Assembly: GCF_000317695.1 (NCBI RefSeq)
Contig: NC_019771.1
Location: 2,360,001 to 2,424,000, forward strand
DNA: 64,000 bases
Source: Anabaena cylindrica PCC 7122
GTDB lineage: Bacteria > Cyanobacteriota > Cyanobacteriia > Cyanobacteriales > Nostocaceae
Direction of reading: 5' to 3'
Below the pieces are notes generated by a model that saw only the letters and a program-made list of their open reading frames with translations, did not search any database and was not told the origin of the DNA. Position numbers and translations under genes: made by a program. Positions 18,977-27,697 of the stretch are shown piece by piece. The first letter of the stretch is position 1. The number at the start of each line of letters is the position of its first letter.

Positions 18977-19274
18977 ACCTAAATACCAATATAAATCAAA
19001 ATCTTCGTAGAGAATCATCTTCATCTTATCGCTGATGCTGCAAACTTATCTAAAGAAAGATGAACCATCTCATTGCCGTTATTCTAGTTAGAGTTCTCCA
19101 ATTAAAAAAATATCCCAAAATTTCTTGTGGTGCGGGCCGAAAAGCCCGCTAATAATACAAGGACGGGCAAGATGCCCATCCCACAAGATTGGATCATCTT
19201 TTTTGTGGAGTTCTCTTATCGAAATTATATGGAATTACCCAGTTTATTGCAGATTGAGTTGATTTGTGAGGGAT
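18977..19274 (+). pseudogene. collapsed RAYT transposase copy
   Basis: Two stretches match the intact RAYT gene closely: 19010-19060 corresponds to the HUH motif region (intact gene about 16340-16388), and 19061-19090 plus 19216-19255 correspond to the last 100 bases (intact gene from about 16618). Roughly 230 bp between them is deleted, the 5' third is gone, and a further small repeat (19091-19215) has inserted in the tail. No protein can be made. The flanking REPs are still present. Confidence 0.8.
19091..19215. repeat. small palindromic insert within the decayed RAYT
   Basis: This roughly 125-bp sequence is bordered by GAGTTCTC on both sides, with an internal GC-rich hairpin (gcgggccgaaaagcccgc and gggcaagatgccc). 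It interrupts RAYT-homologous sequence between ctagtta and tatcgaaat, which suggests a MITE-like insertion with a TA or TTA duplication. Confidence 0.55.
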
Positions 19275-19322
19275 GAGGCGGAGCCTCTATGATAGCATTC
19301 CTAGTCAGAGACTAGGAACGAG
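19275..19322 (-). repeat. REP element, right flank of decayed RAYT
   Basis: It has GAGGCGGAGCCTC followed by TTCCTAGTCAGAGACTAGGAA. Compensatory changes in both arms keep the palindrome, which suggests that the hairpin itself has been selected. Confidence 0.75.
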
Positions 19323-19367
19323 GAAATGAGAAATGAGAAAAGTCAGCTTGTGCATTTTGAGTCAAAA

Positions 19368-19472
19368 TATAGCGGTATGCATTTGAATGCAATACATCAT
19401 AGCCCCCTCATCGCTTGCGGGGAGGGGGTTGGGGTGGGGTTCTTGTATCTCACTCAACCGAGAACCGCTATA
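19368..19472. repeat. MITE-like repeat with TATAGCGGT ends
   Basis: This 105-bp segment has perfect 9-bp terminal inverted repeats (TATAGCGGT and ACCGCTATA). The interior is a GC-rich palindrome (gccccctcatcgcttgcggggagggggt). It lies just upstream of the glcE-like start and may carry or displace its promoter. Confidence 0.65.
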
Positions 19473-19520
19473 ACCATTACATTAATAAGTAAGGATATAA
19501 AAAATAAACTGATGAATGCG

Positions 19521-20825
19521 ATGTCTAACGAAAAGACACAAAGTGTCTACGCATCTACCCTAGCATCTATTATCAACACAGAAAACGCTGTCTTACCTTG
19601 GGAAAATCTCGAACCCATTCAGCAACAACGCATCCAGCAAGCGATAGACTCTAAAAGCCATCCCAGTTGTATCGTTTATCCCCACACCCAAGCAGAATTA
19701 GCCGCTGTCATAGCCACTGCTAACCGTAATAAATGGCGTGTTCTTCCCTGTGGTAGTGCGAGTAAAATCAACTGGGGTGGTTTGGCTAAAAATATTGATA
19801 TTGTCGTTAGTACGAAACACATAAACCAACTTATAGAACACGCTGTTGGTGATTTAACTGTCACCGTCGAAGCAGGGATGAAATTTGCCCATCTTCAGGA
19901 AATTTTAGCAAAATCTCGCCAAACCTTAGCCCTAGACCCTGCCACACCCACATCAGCTACCATTGGCGGTATCGTCGCAACTGCTGATACAGGTTCTCTG
20001 CGTCAACGTTATGGAGGTGTGCGTGACCAACTCTTAGGTATAACTTTTATCCGTGCAGATGGACAAATTGCCAAAGCTGGGGGAAGGGTAGTAAAAAATG
20101 TTGCCGGTTACGACTTGATGAAATTGTTCACCGGTGCTTACGGTACTTTAGGAATTATCAGCCAAGTCACTTTTCGAGTTTATCCACTACCGGAAACATC
20201 GGCAACAGTGATATTAACTGGTAAAGCTGAAGCTATATCCCAAGCTGCGACAATTCTGCAAGGTTCTGAGTTAACACCAACTCAAGCAGACTTACTATCA
20301 AATAAGTTAGTTTCTAATTTAGGTTTAGGTACAGGATTAGGGTTAATTACCCGTTTTCAAAGTATTAGCGAAAGTGTGAAAGAACAGTCAAATCGACTTT
20401 TAGCAATCGGGCAAAAATTGGGTTTAGATGGATCAATTTATTCAACAGAAAATGAAGCTGATCTATGGCAACGATTACCAGAACAAATCCATGCTGATGT
20501 TACAAATTCTCTAATTAGTTGCAAAATAGGAATATTACCAACTAAAGCAGTTGAGGTTGTTAATCAAATAGAAATAGGTTTGATTCACCTTAGTAGTGGT
20601 TTGGGTTTGGTAAGGTTGGAAAGTCAAAATCAAGTTTTGTCATTGCGTCAGTTATGTCAATCTAATTATGGCTTTTCAAGTGTTTTAGCTGCACCTGTGG
20701 CAATAAAAGAAAGGTTAGATGTGTGGGGTTACACTGGGAATGCTTTACAATTGATGCGAGGTATTAAGGAACAGTTTGATGGTAATTATATTTTAAGTCC
20801 TGGTAGGTTTGTTGGTGGGATTTAA
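19521..20825 (+). CDS. glcE: FAD-binding oxidoreductase, glycolate oxidase subunit GlcE-like
   Basis: The product has 434 residues. A PCMH-type FAD domain (FAD_binding_4) spans about residues 45-220, with RVLPCGSASKINWGG and the segment TPTSATIGGIVATADTGSLRQRYGG as FAD-contacting elements, followed by a shorter substrate/C-terminal domain. It pairs with the Fe-S subunit gene beginning 60 bp downstream. In the glycolate dehydrogenase complex (GlcD/E/F) this would act in photorespiratory glycolate oxidation; glcD is not in the window. I chose the ATG at 19521; 19512 is equally possible, and the long in-frame extension to 19326 runs through a MITE and is unlikely. Confidence 0.75.
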   Translation: MSNEKTQSVYASTLASIINTENAVLPWENLEPIQQQRIQQAIDSKSHPSCIVYPHTQAELAAVIATANRNKWRVLPCGSASKINWGGLAKNIDIVVSTKHINQLIEHAVGDLTVTVEAGMKFAHLQEILAKSRQTLALDPATPTSATIGGIVATADTGSLRQRYGGVRDQLLGITFIRADGQIAKAGGRVVKNVAGYDLMKLFTGAYGTLGIISQVTFRVYPLPETSATVILTGKAEAISQAATILQGSELTPTQADLLSNKLVSNLGLGTGLGLITRFQSISESVKEQSNRLLAIGQKLGLDGSIYSTENEADLWQRLPEQIHADVTNSLISCKIGILPTKAVEVVNQIEIGLIHLSSGLGLVRLESQNQVLSLRQLCQSNYGFSSVLAAPVAIKERLDVWGYTGNALQLMRGIKEQFDGNYILSPGRFVGGI

Positions 20826-20884
20826 GATTTAAGAGAATGAACCACGAAGACGCGAAGAACGCGAAGTTAAGAGGGGAAAAAGAA

Positions 20885-22234
20885 ATGCAAGTTTCAGATG
20901 GTGCTGTTAATAATGTTGCTAGTATTAAGAATTTAAAGGGGTTTGATGAAATTCATCCTCCTGATCCAAAGTTGATTGATAGTTGTGTTCATTGTGGGTT
21001 TTGTCTCTCTACTTGTCCTAGTTATCGGATTTTAGGTAAGGAGATGGATTCACCAAGGGGACGCATTTATTTAATGGATGCTATTAATGAAGGTGAAATT
21101 GCTTTAAATACCGCAACTGTGGAACATTTTGATTCTTGTTTGGGTTGTCTGGCTTGTGTGTCAACTTGTCCCTCTGGTGTGCAGTATGATAAGTTGATTT
21201 CGGCAACTCGGCATCAGGTTGAGAGGAATTATAACCGCAGTTTACCTGATAAGTTAGTGCGTCAATTGATTTTTTCTCTGTTTCCCAATCCTGATCTTTT
21301 AAGAATTTTACTTTTTCCCTTATTGGTTTATCAAAAGTTGGGAATTTCTAAGTTATTGCAAGCTACTGGGTTAATTAAAGCTATATCTCCTCGGTTAGCA
21401 GCAATGGAATCTATTTTACCACAAATTAGTCTCAAATCTTTTCAGGATAATTTACCGGATGTGATTCCGGCTCAAGGTGAAAAAAGATATCGCGTTGGGG
21501 TAATTTTGGGATGTGTGCAACGTCTGTTTTTCTCTCCTGTCAATGAAGCAACGGTGAGGGTTTTAACTGCAAATGGTTGTGAAGTAATTATTCCTAAATC
21601 TCAAGGTTGTTGTGCTGCGCTTCCTGAACACCAAGGACAAACTGAACAAGCGAAGGTTTTAGCAAGACAAATGATTGATAGTTTTGCTGATACTCATGTG
21701 GATTTTATCATTATCAATGCTGCTGGTTGTGGTCATACTTTAAAAGAATATGGTCACATTTTAGCTGATGATCCAGAGTATGCAGAAAAAGCAAAAGCAT
21801 TTGCAGCAAAAGTTAAAGATGCACAAGAATTTTTAATTAATGTGGGTTTAACTGCTAAACTTTCACCTCTAACTGATAAGAATTTAACTTTGGTTTATCA
21901 AGATGCTTGTCATTTATTACATGGACAAAAGATTAGTGTTCAACCCCGTCAGTTATTAAGAAAAATTCCGGGTGTGACTTTAAGAGAACCAATAGACGCG
22001 GCTTTATGTTGTGGTAGTGCCGGGGTTTATAATATGCTGCAACCGGAAGTTGCTGAAGAACTAGGTAAGCAAAAAGTACAAAATTTATTAAATACAGGTG
22101 CTGAGTTAATTGCTTCTGCAAATCCTGGTTGTACATTGCAAATTAGTAAATATTTACCAGATCAGAAAATTTCGGTAATGCACCCAATGGAGTTGTTAGA
22201 TTATTCAATTCAGGGTGTGAAGTTGGAGATTTAG
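20885..22234 (+). CDS. glcF: glycolate oxidase iron-sulfur subunit GlcF-like
   Basis: The product has 449 residues. Two [4Fe-4S] ferredoxin motifs are present (CVHCGFCLSTCP and CLGCLACVSTCP, about residues 35-105), followed by two CCG-type heterodisulfide-reductase domains (GCCAALPEH and LCCGSAGVYN). This is the electron-transfer subunit of glycolate dehydrogenase, passing electrons to quinone. An in-frame ATG at 20837 exists, but the 48 bases between hold the dispersed repeat cgaagacgcgaagaacgcgaag, so the start at 20885 is more credible. It is co-directional with glcE and followed by a terminator. Confidence 0.82.
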   Translation: MQVSDGAVNNVASIKNLKGFDEIHPPDPKLIDSCVHCGFCLSTCPSYRILGKEMDSPRGRIYLMDAINEGEIALNTATVEHFDSCLGCLACVSTCPSGVQYDKLISATRHQVERNYNRSLPDKLVRQLIFSLFPNPDLLRILLFPLLVYQKLGISKLLQATGLIKAISPRLAAMESILPQISLKSFQDNLPDVIPAQGEKRYRVGVILGCVQRLFFSPVNEATVRVLTANGCEVIIPKSQGCCAALPEHQGQTEQAKVLARQMIDSFADTHVDFIIINAAGCGHTLKEYGHILADDPEYAEKAKAFAAKVKDAQEFLINVGLTAKLSPLTDKNLTLVYQDACHLLHGQKISVQPRQLLRKIPGVTLREPIDAALCCGSAGVYNMLQPEVAEELGKQKVQNLLNTGAELIASANPGCTLQISKYLPDQKISVMHPMELLDYSIQGVKLEI

Positions 22235-22248
22235 AATTTCACCTATCA

Positions 22249-22283
22249 ACCCCCTTAACTCAGTAAAAGGGGGCTAATTTTTA
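22249..22283 (+). terminator. terminator after glcF
   Basis: The inverted repeat CCCCCTT..AAGGGGG (22249-22274) precedes a T-rich run. Confidence 0.65.
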
Positions 22284-22402
22284 TAAATTATCATGGTAAT
22301 GTAAAGTTTTTGAAGATAAATTTTTCCTACCCAGTGGAAAACTTTTATTAGTGATTGTAGGATCATGAAATCATTAGACTAGGTGAAGTTTCTTATTACT
22401 CT

Positions 22403-23620
22403 ATGAAAATACTAGTACTCAATGCCGGTTCTAGCAGCCAAAAAGGTTATGTGTATGATATCCCCGATGAAACTCTACCTAACCAAGCACTCCAACCCCT
22501 GTGGGAAGGAAAAGTGAACTGGACTGAAGACCAGGGAGTGGCAGAAATTGAGGTGAAAACAGGGACGGGTGAGGTATTGCGTGAATCTATTTATGGAGAC
22601 TCACGACAGGCGCACGTTGCTTATATGTTGTATACTCTCAGTCACGGTGCTACTAAGGTAGTTGGTAATTTGTCGGAAATTGATGTGGTAGGACATCGGG
22701 TGGTTCATGGTGGACAGAGTTACCGTGATAGTGTGGTAATTACTGAAGATGTCAAAAAAGAGATAGGTTGTCTTTATACCCTTGCTCCAGCACATAATCC
22801 AGCCGCTTTGGATGGTATAGAAGCCATTGAGGAGAGTTTGGGAAATGTTACCCAAGTGGCAGTATTTGATACTGGATTCCATAGCACTTTACCTGATGCT
22901 GCTGCAATTTATCCTGGCCCCTATGAATGGGTGGAACAAGGTATCCGTCGCTATGGTTTTCATGGTATTAGTCATCAGTATTGTGCTAGTCGTGCAGCGC
23001 AAATTCTGGGACGAGATTTAACGTCACTGCGGTTAATTACCTGCCATTTAGGTAATGGTTGCTCTTTGGCCGCAATTAAAAACGGGCGTAGTATTGATAC
23101 AACTATGGGGTTTACGCCTCTTGATGGCTTGATGATGGGTAGCCGTTGTGGTTCAATTGATCCAGGGATTTTGATTTATCTGCTACGGCAATCTGATTAC
23201 TCAGTAGAAAGATTAGATTATGTTTTAAATAAAGCTTCTGGTTTAAGGGGGATTTCGGGTGTTTCCAGTGATTTACCTCAAGTCATGGAAGCGATCGCTC
23301 AAGGTAATGATCGCGCTCAATTAGCATGGGATATCTATATACATCATTTGCGGGCTGGTATCGGTGCTATGCTGGCTAGTCTAGGGGGATTAGATGCTTT
23401 GGTGTTTACCGCTGGAGTTGGTGAAAACTCTTCGGAAATTCGTCAAGCAGCTTGTGATGCTTGGGAATTTTTGGGACTGAAAATAGATCTTGAAAAAAAC
23501 CAACAACAGCCAATTGATATAGATATTGCTGCTTCTGATTCAACTGTACGAGTATTAGTGATACACACTCAAGAAAATTGGGCGATCGCTCAACAATGTT
23601 GGCAAATACTGCAAAAATAA
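22403..23620 (+). CDS. ackA: acetate kinase
   Basis: This 405-residue ASKHA-fold enzyme interconverts acetate + ATP and acetyl phosphate + ADP. Diagnostic stretches are NAGSSSQKG at the N-terminus, HRVVHGG, CHLGNGCSLAAI, DTTMGFTPLDGLMMGSRCG and FTAGVGENS near the C-terminus. The length is normal. No pta is adjacent; it may be elsewhere. It lies alone between glcF and a TPR-like gene. Confidence 0.95.
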   Translation: MKILVLNAGSSSQKGYVYDIPDETLPNQALQPLWEGKVNWTEDQGVAEIEVKTGTGEVLRESIYGDSRQAHVAYMLYTLSHGATKVVGNLSEIDVVGHRVVHGGQSYRDSVVITEDVKKEIGCLYTLAPAHNPAALDGIEAIEESLGNVTQVAVFDTGFHSTLPDAAAIYPGPYEWVEQGIRRYGFHGISHQYCASRAAQILGRDLTSLRLITCHLGNGCSLAAIKNGRSIDTTMGFTPLDGLMMGSRCGSIDPGILIYLLRQSDYSVERLDYVLNKASGLRGISGVSSDLPQVMEAIAQGNDRAQLAWDIYIHHLRAGIGAMLASLGGLDALVFTAGVGENSSEIRQAACDAWEFLGLKIDLEKNQQQPIDIDIAASDSTVRVLVIHTQENWAIAQQCWQILQK

Positions 23621-23645
23621 CAATTGTGATTTTAAATGTCTGAAT

Positions 23646-24431
23646 ATGCTTTTATCTCGTGAAGCTATTACTACGCCTTTGGTAGCCTGTTTGTGTATTT
23701 TAGGAATTAGCTTGAGTCAATTTCCTAGACTCCAAAAACTCTTAATTAGTAAACAAACTGCATCTATAGAAACCCTAGAAAAAGACCAGCAAAAAGAAAA
23801 TCTGCGTCTGAATTTACTCAAACAAATGCCCAGCTTTAGTTACGACAACGTTATTGCTGATTGGGCATATATAGATTTTTTGCAATACTTTGGAGACAAT
23901 GAAGCTAGAGATAAAATTGGTTATAGTTTAAGTCCAGAATATTTTGAAGTTATTCTCAAACGTGACCCAAGATTTTTAGCCGCTTATCTAGGTCTTTCTG
24001 TCAGTACTTCTTTATATGCTGGTATGCCAGAAAGGTCTATTACCTTAATGGAGAAAGGTTTAAAATCTCTATCTCCTCAAATACCTCAGAAATCTTATTA
24101 TGTCTGGCGCTATAAAGGAACTGATGAGTTATTATTTTTAGGTGACTCTCAAGCTGCAAAAGAATCTTTTTCAAAAGCTGCTAGTTGGGCTAGTAATTTT
24201 ACTGATGATGAAAGTAAAAATGCAGCTTTTATTTCGGGAAAAACTGCTGAATTTCTCCAAAATAATCCTGACAGTAAGTTTGCTAGAATTGCTACATGGA
24301 CAATGGTTTTACAAAATAATGTTGATGAAAAAACTCGCAATAGAGCAATTCAAGAAATAGAAAAATTGGGAGGCAAGGTAACAATTAATGATGATGGAGT
24401 ACCTGCTGTTACTCTCCCTGCTAAAGATTAA
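23646..24431 (+). CDS. hypothetical protein, TPR-like, N-terminal membrane anchor
   Basis: This 261-residue protein has an N-terminal hydrophobic segment (about residues 8-25) that could be a signal anchor. An alpha-helical body follows, with helix pairs resembling tetratricopeptide repeats (VWRYKGTDELLFLGDSQAAKESFSKAASW). No catalytic motif is seen. It is 25 bp downstream of ackA and co-directional, so co-transcription is possible. The family occurs in cyanobacteria but I cannot give a function. Confidence 0.65.
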   Translation: MLLSREAITTPLVACLCILGISLSQFPRLQKLLISKQTASIETLEKDQQKENLRLNLLKQMPSFSYDNVIADWAYIDFLQYFGDNEARDKIGYSLSPEYFEVILKRDPRFLAAYLGLSVSTSLYAGMPERSITLMEKGLKSLSPQIPQKSYYVWRYKGTDELLFLGDSQAAKESFSKAASWASNFTDDESKNAAFISGKTAEFLQNNPDSKFARIATWTMVLQNNVDEKTRNRAIQEIEKLGGKVTINDDGVPAVTLPAKD

Positions 24432-24527
24432 AATAATTTGTAATTCGTAATTCTTAATTGGGAACTGGTGATAAGTAGTAAAGTCTTCTTCCCCTGCTTC
24501 CTGCTTCCTGCTTCCTATTCCCTCTTT

Positions 24528-25319
24528 ATGTATTGGTATTGTGGTAAATTAATCGAATCGCAAACGCTGGAATTGGATATTAATGATCCGGGGTTACTTT
24601 ATGGGGCGACGGTTTTTACAACTTTGCGAGTGTATGATAATTCCCTTGATCATAGTTTAACTAACTGGGAAGCACATTGTTCCCGACTGAGATTGAGTTT
24701 ACACAGTTTTGGTTGGAAAGAACCTGATTGGAATTTTGTGCGTCAAGGTGCAGAAATCCTCTTGAAAGATTTTCCTGTTCTTAGAATTACTATCTTTCCT
24801 GATGGAAGAGAATGGATAATTGGTAGATTATTACCACCTGAGTTGACAGAAAAGCAAAATAATGGTATATTATCTGCTCTTGCTGAACCGGAATTTGCTC
24901 GTTCTCTCCCCAAGCATAAAACCGGAAATTATTTGAGTGCTTGGTTAGCAAAAAATAGTGTGCAATCTTTACAAGCCGAAGAAGCGATTTTAACAGATGC
25001 TTTGGGAAATTGGCTAGAAACCAGTACTGGCAATCTTTGGGGGTGGTGTGATGGCTGTTGGTGGACACCGCCTTTAGAAGTGGGAATTTTGTCAGGAATA
25101 GAGCGATCGCACATCATCACTCAGCTAAAAAATCGCCAAATCACCGTCCAGCAAACACCTTGGACACCGGAGCTAGTCAAAAAATTAGAAGCGATCGCTT
25201 ACACTAATAGCGTTGTTGAGATAATTCCCATCCATACCGTACAACAGTCTACAGGCTCGCTACAATATAATCCCCACCATAAATGCTTCTTGGAACTTAA
25301 AGGATTATTTGTATCATGA
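24528..25319 (+). CDS. pabC: class IV PLP aminotransferase, probable 4-amino-4-deoxychorismate lyase
   Basis: This 263-residue fold-type IV PLP enzyme has an opening (INDPGLLYGATVFTTLRVYD) and a Lys-containing segment (LPKHKTGNYLSAWLAKN) matching aminodeoxychorismate lyases, which release 4-aminobenzoate for folate. The segment ILTDALGNWLETSTGNLW fits the family's cofactor-phosphate region. I chose the ATG at 24528 (MYWYCGKL); the upstream extension covers a pyrimidine-rich microrepeat (cctgcttcctgcttcctgc). A branched-chain or D-amino-acid aminotransferase is the main alternative. Confidence 0.7.
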   Translation: MYWYCGKLIESQTLELDINDPGLLYGATVFTTLRVYDNSLDHSLTNWEAHCSRLRLSLHSFGWKEPDWNFVRQGAEILLKDFPVLRITIFPDGREWIIGRLLPPELTEKQNNGILSALAEPEFARSLPKHKTGNYLSAWLAKNSVQSLQAEEAILTDALGNWLETSTGNLWGWCDGCWWTPPLEVGILSGIERSHIITQLKNRQITVQQTPWTPELVKKLEAIAYTNSVVEIIPIHTVQQSTGSLQYNPHHKCFLELKGLFVS

Positions 25320-25459
25320 CACGAACACCTTTTTGGTATACGTTAAGATAAGTTAACATAATTCTAATAAAGCTCTCTCTGATTTTAGGGCCGTGATGCT
25401 ATCGCGCAGAACGCCTGCTAAAAACGAAACAGACAAAATATACAGGAGAATAGACCTCT

Positions 25460-27301
25460 GTGAATAAAAGATGGAGAAATGCGGGGCTGTATGCACTGCT
25501 TTTTATTGTTGTAATTGCTTTAGGGACTGCGTTTTTTGACAACCAACCCCCTCAAGTAGAAACATGGCGCTACAGTGAATTTATTCAAGAAGTTGACAAA
25601 GGCAGAGTAGAAAAGGTCAGTCTCAGTTCAGACCGTTCTACAGCAATGGTTACACCTAAATACGACCTTAATAAAAAGCGCGTCACTTTAGTTAACGACC
25701 CAGATTTAATTAATACTCTGACAGCTAAAGGCGTTGATATTGCTGTATTACCTCAAACCGACGAAGGATTTTGGTTTAAAGCACTAAGCAGCTTATTTTT
25801 CCCTGTATTACTTCTGGTTGGTTTATTTTTCTTACTCCGTCGCGCTCAAAGTGGACCAGGTAGCCAAGCAATGAACTTTGGTAAATCTAAAGCCAGAGTG
25901 CAAATGGAACCCCAAACCCAAGTTACATTTGGTGATGTAGCGGGTATTGACCAAGCCAAGTTGGAATTAAACGAAGTTGTAGACTTTTTGAAAAATGCCG
26001 ATCGCTTTACCGCAGTTGGTGCAAAAATTCCTAAAGGTGTACTTTTAGTTGGCCCTCCTGGTACAGGTAAAACCCTCCTCGCTCGTGCTGTAGCTGGGGA
26101 AGCTGGTGTACCCTTCTTCTCAATCTCCGGTTCCGAATTTGTGGAAATGTTCGTTGGTGTGGGTGCTTCCCGCGTCCGCGATTTATTTGAACAAGCTAAA
26201 ACCAACGCTCCCTGTATCGTCTTCATTGATGAAATTGACGCAGTAGGTCGTCAACGGGGTGCTGGTTTAGGTGGTGGTAACGACGAACGGGAACAAACCC
26301 TGAACCAGTTGCTCACTGAAATGGATGGTTTTGAAGGTAACACAGGCATCATCATCATTGCTGCTACCAACCGTCCTGACGTACTAGATGCAGCTTTATT
26401 GCGTCCCGGTCGTTTTGACCGTCAAGTGGTCGTAGACCGTCCTGACTACGCTGGACGCAGCGAAATTCTCAAGGTTCACGCACGGGGTAAAACCTTATCT
26501 AAAGATGTGGACTTGGATAAAATCGCTCGTCGTACCCCTGGTTTCACTGGTGCAGATTTATCTAACTTGTTGAACGAAGCCGCAATTTTAGCAGCACGTC
26601 GCAACTTAACCGAAATTTCGATGGATGAAATCAATGATGCCATCGACCGCGTATTAGCTGGGCCAGAGAAGAAAGACCGGGTAATGAGCGAAAAGCGTAA
26701 AACCTTGGTTGCATATCACGAAGCTGGTCATGCTTTAGTTGGTGCGTTGATGCCTGACTATGACCCTGTACAGAAGATTAGCATCATTCCCCGTGGTCGT
26801 GCTGGTGGTTTGACTTGGTTTACTCCTAGCGAAGACCGCATGGATACAGGTTTATATAGCCGTGCTTATCTGGAAAATCAGATGGCTGTGGCTTTAGGTG
26901 GTCGTTTAGCTGAAGAGATTATCTTTGGTGAAGATGAAGTTACCACAGGTGCTTCCAACGACTTGCAACAGGTAGCCAGAGTTGCTAAACAGATGATAAC
27001 TCGATTTGGGATGAGCGATCGCTTGGGTCCTGTTGCTTTAGGTCGTCAACAAGGCAATATGTTCCTCGGTCGAGATATCATGTCTGAACGTGACTTCTCA
27101 GAAGAAACCGCAGCCGCAATTGATGAAGAAGTCCGCAAATTAGTCGATACAGCTTATATTCGCGCTAAAGAAGTGTTGGTGAATAATCGCCACATTTTAG
27201 ATCAAATCGCGCAAATGCTGGTTGATAAAGAAACCGTAGACGCTGATGAATTGCAAGAAATTCTGACAAATAACGATGTTAGAACTGCTGCTTTTGCTTA
27301 A
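25460..27301 (+). CDS. ftsH: ATP-dependent membrane zinc protease FtsH
   Basis: The product has 613 residues. Two transmembrane helices (about residues 8-26 and 103-122) are followed by an AAA+ module with Walker A GPPGTGKT (about 198-205), Walker B IVFIDEID and the second region of homology ATNRPDVLDAALLRPGRFDR. The M41 metalloprotease site HEAGH is near residue 422. It degrades damaged thylakoid and plasma-membrane proteins as a hexamer. Translation starts at a GTG preceded by AGGAG (25443). Cyanobacteria have about four ftsH genes; I do not specify which this is. Confidence 0.95.
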   Translation: MNKRWRNAGLYALLFIVVIALGTAFFDNQPPQVETWRYSEFIQEVDKGRVEKVSLSSDRSTAMVTPKYDLNKKRVTLVNDPDLINTLTAKGVDIAVLPQTDEGFWFKALSSLFFPVLLLVGLFFLLRRAQSGPGSQAMNFGKSKARVQMEPQTQVTFGDVAGIDQAKLELNEVVDFLKNADRFTAVGAKIPKGVLLVGPPGTGKTLLARAVAGEAGVPFFSISGSEFVEMFVGVGASRVRDLFEQAKTNAPCIVFIDEIDAVGRQRGAGLGGGNDEREQTLNQLLTEMDGFEGNTGIIIIAATNRPDVLDAALLRPGRFDRQVVVDRPDYAGRSEILKVHARGKTLSKDVDLDKIARRTPGFTGADLSNLLNEAAILAARRNLTEISMDEINDAIDRVLAGPEKKDRVMSEKRKTLVAYHEAGHALVGALMPDYDPVQKISIIPRGRAGGLTWFTPSEDRMDTGLYSRAYLENQMAVALGGRLAEEIIFGEDEVTTGASNDLQQVARVAKQMITRFGMSDRLGPVALGRQQGNMFLGRDIMSERDFSEETAAAIDEEVRKLVDTAYIRAKEVLVNNRHILDQIAQMLVDKETVDADELQEILTNNDVRTAAFA

Positions 27302-27333
27302 TAGCTAGTAGTGGGAATTTAAGATTTTAAATT

Positions 27334-27371
27334 GGGGTAATTCTGGATTTTCTGGAATTACCCCTTTTTTA
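27334..27371 (+). terminator. strong terminator after ftsH
   Basis: The perfect arms GGGGTAATTC and GAATTACCCC enclose 11 bases and are followed by six T. It lies 33 bp beyond the stop. The spacer from here to 27697 shows no gene. Confidence 0.8.
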
Positions 27372-27697
27372 TTTCATACATAGTAACAGGCAAAGAGTGA
27401 TAGCTCTCCTCTTATTTCCAAAACAGCGATATTAATTTTTGCCTAGTAAAAAATTGCTGAGATTACTATGTACTATGTAGGAGCATTTTCTTAACATCTC
27501 TTAAATATACGGAAAAACTATAGCAACCCTACAGAATAAATCTAATGTAAGCTAATTAAATTAATACACAAACAAGTCTATATTATCGTAGTTATTTGCT
27601 GTATGATAATAGCTTTGGAAGCGATCAGTTTACTGTTCGCGCAGAGTATTAATCCTGGTTACAATTAAGCTGTATAAATTTTTGAGAGGAGATTAAC

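Noticed and set aside
19326..19520. N-terminal extension of the GlcE-like protein
   Set aside because: It would translate a MITE with terminal inverted repeats and has no family similarity.
20837..20884. Longer start for glcF
   Set aside because: The extra 16 codons translate a dispersed DNA repeat and lie before the conserved start of the protein.
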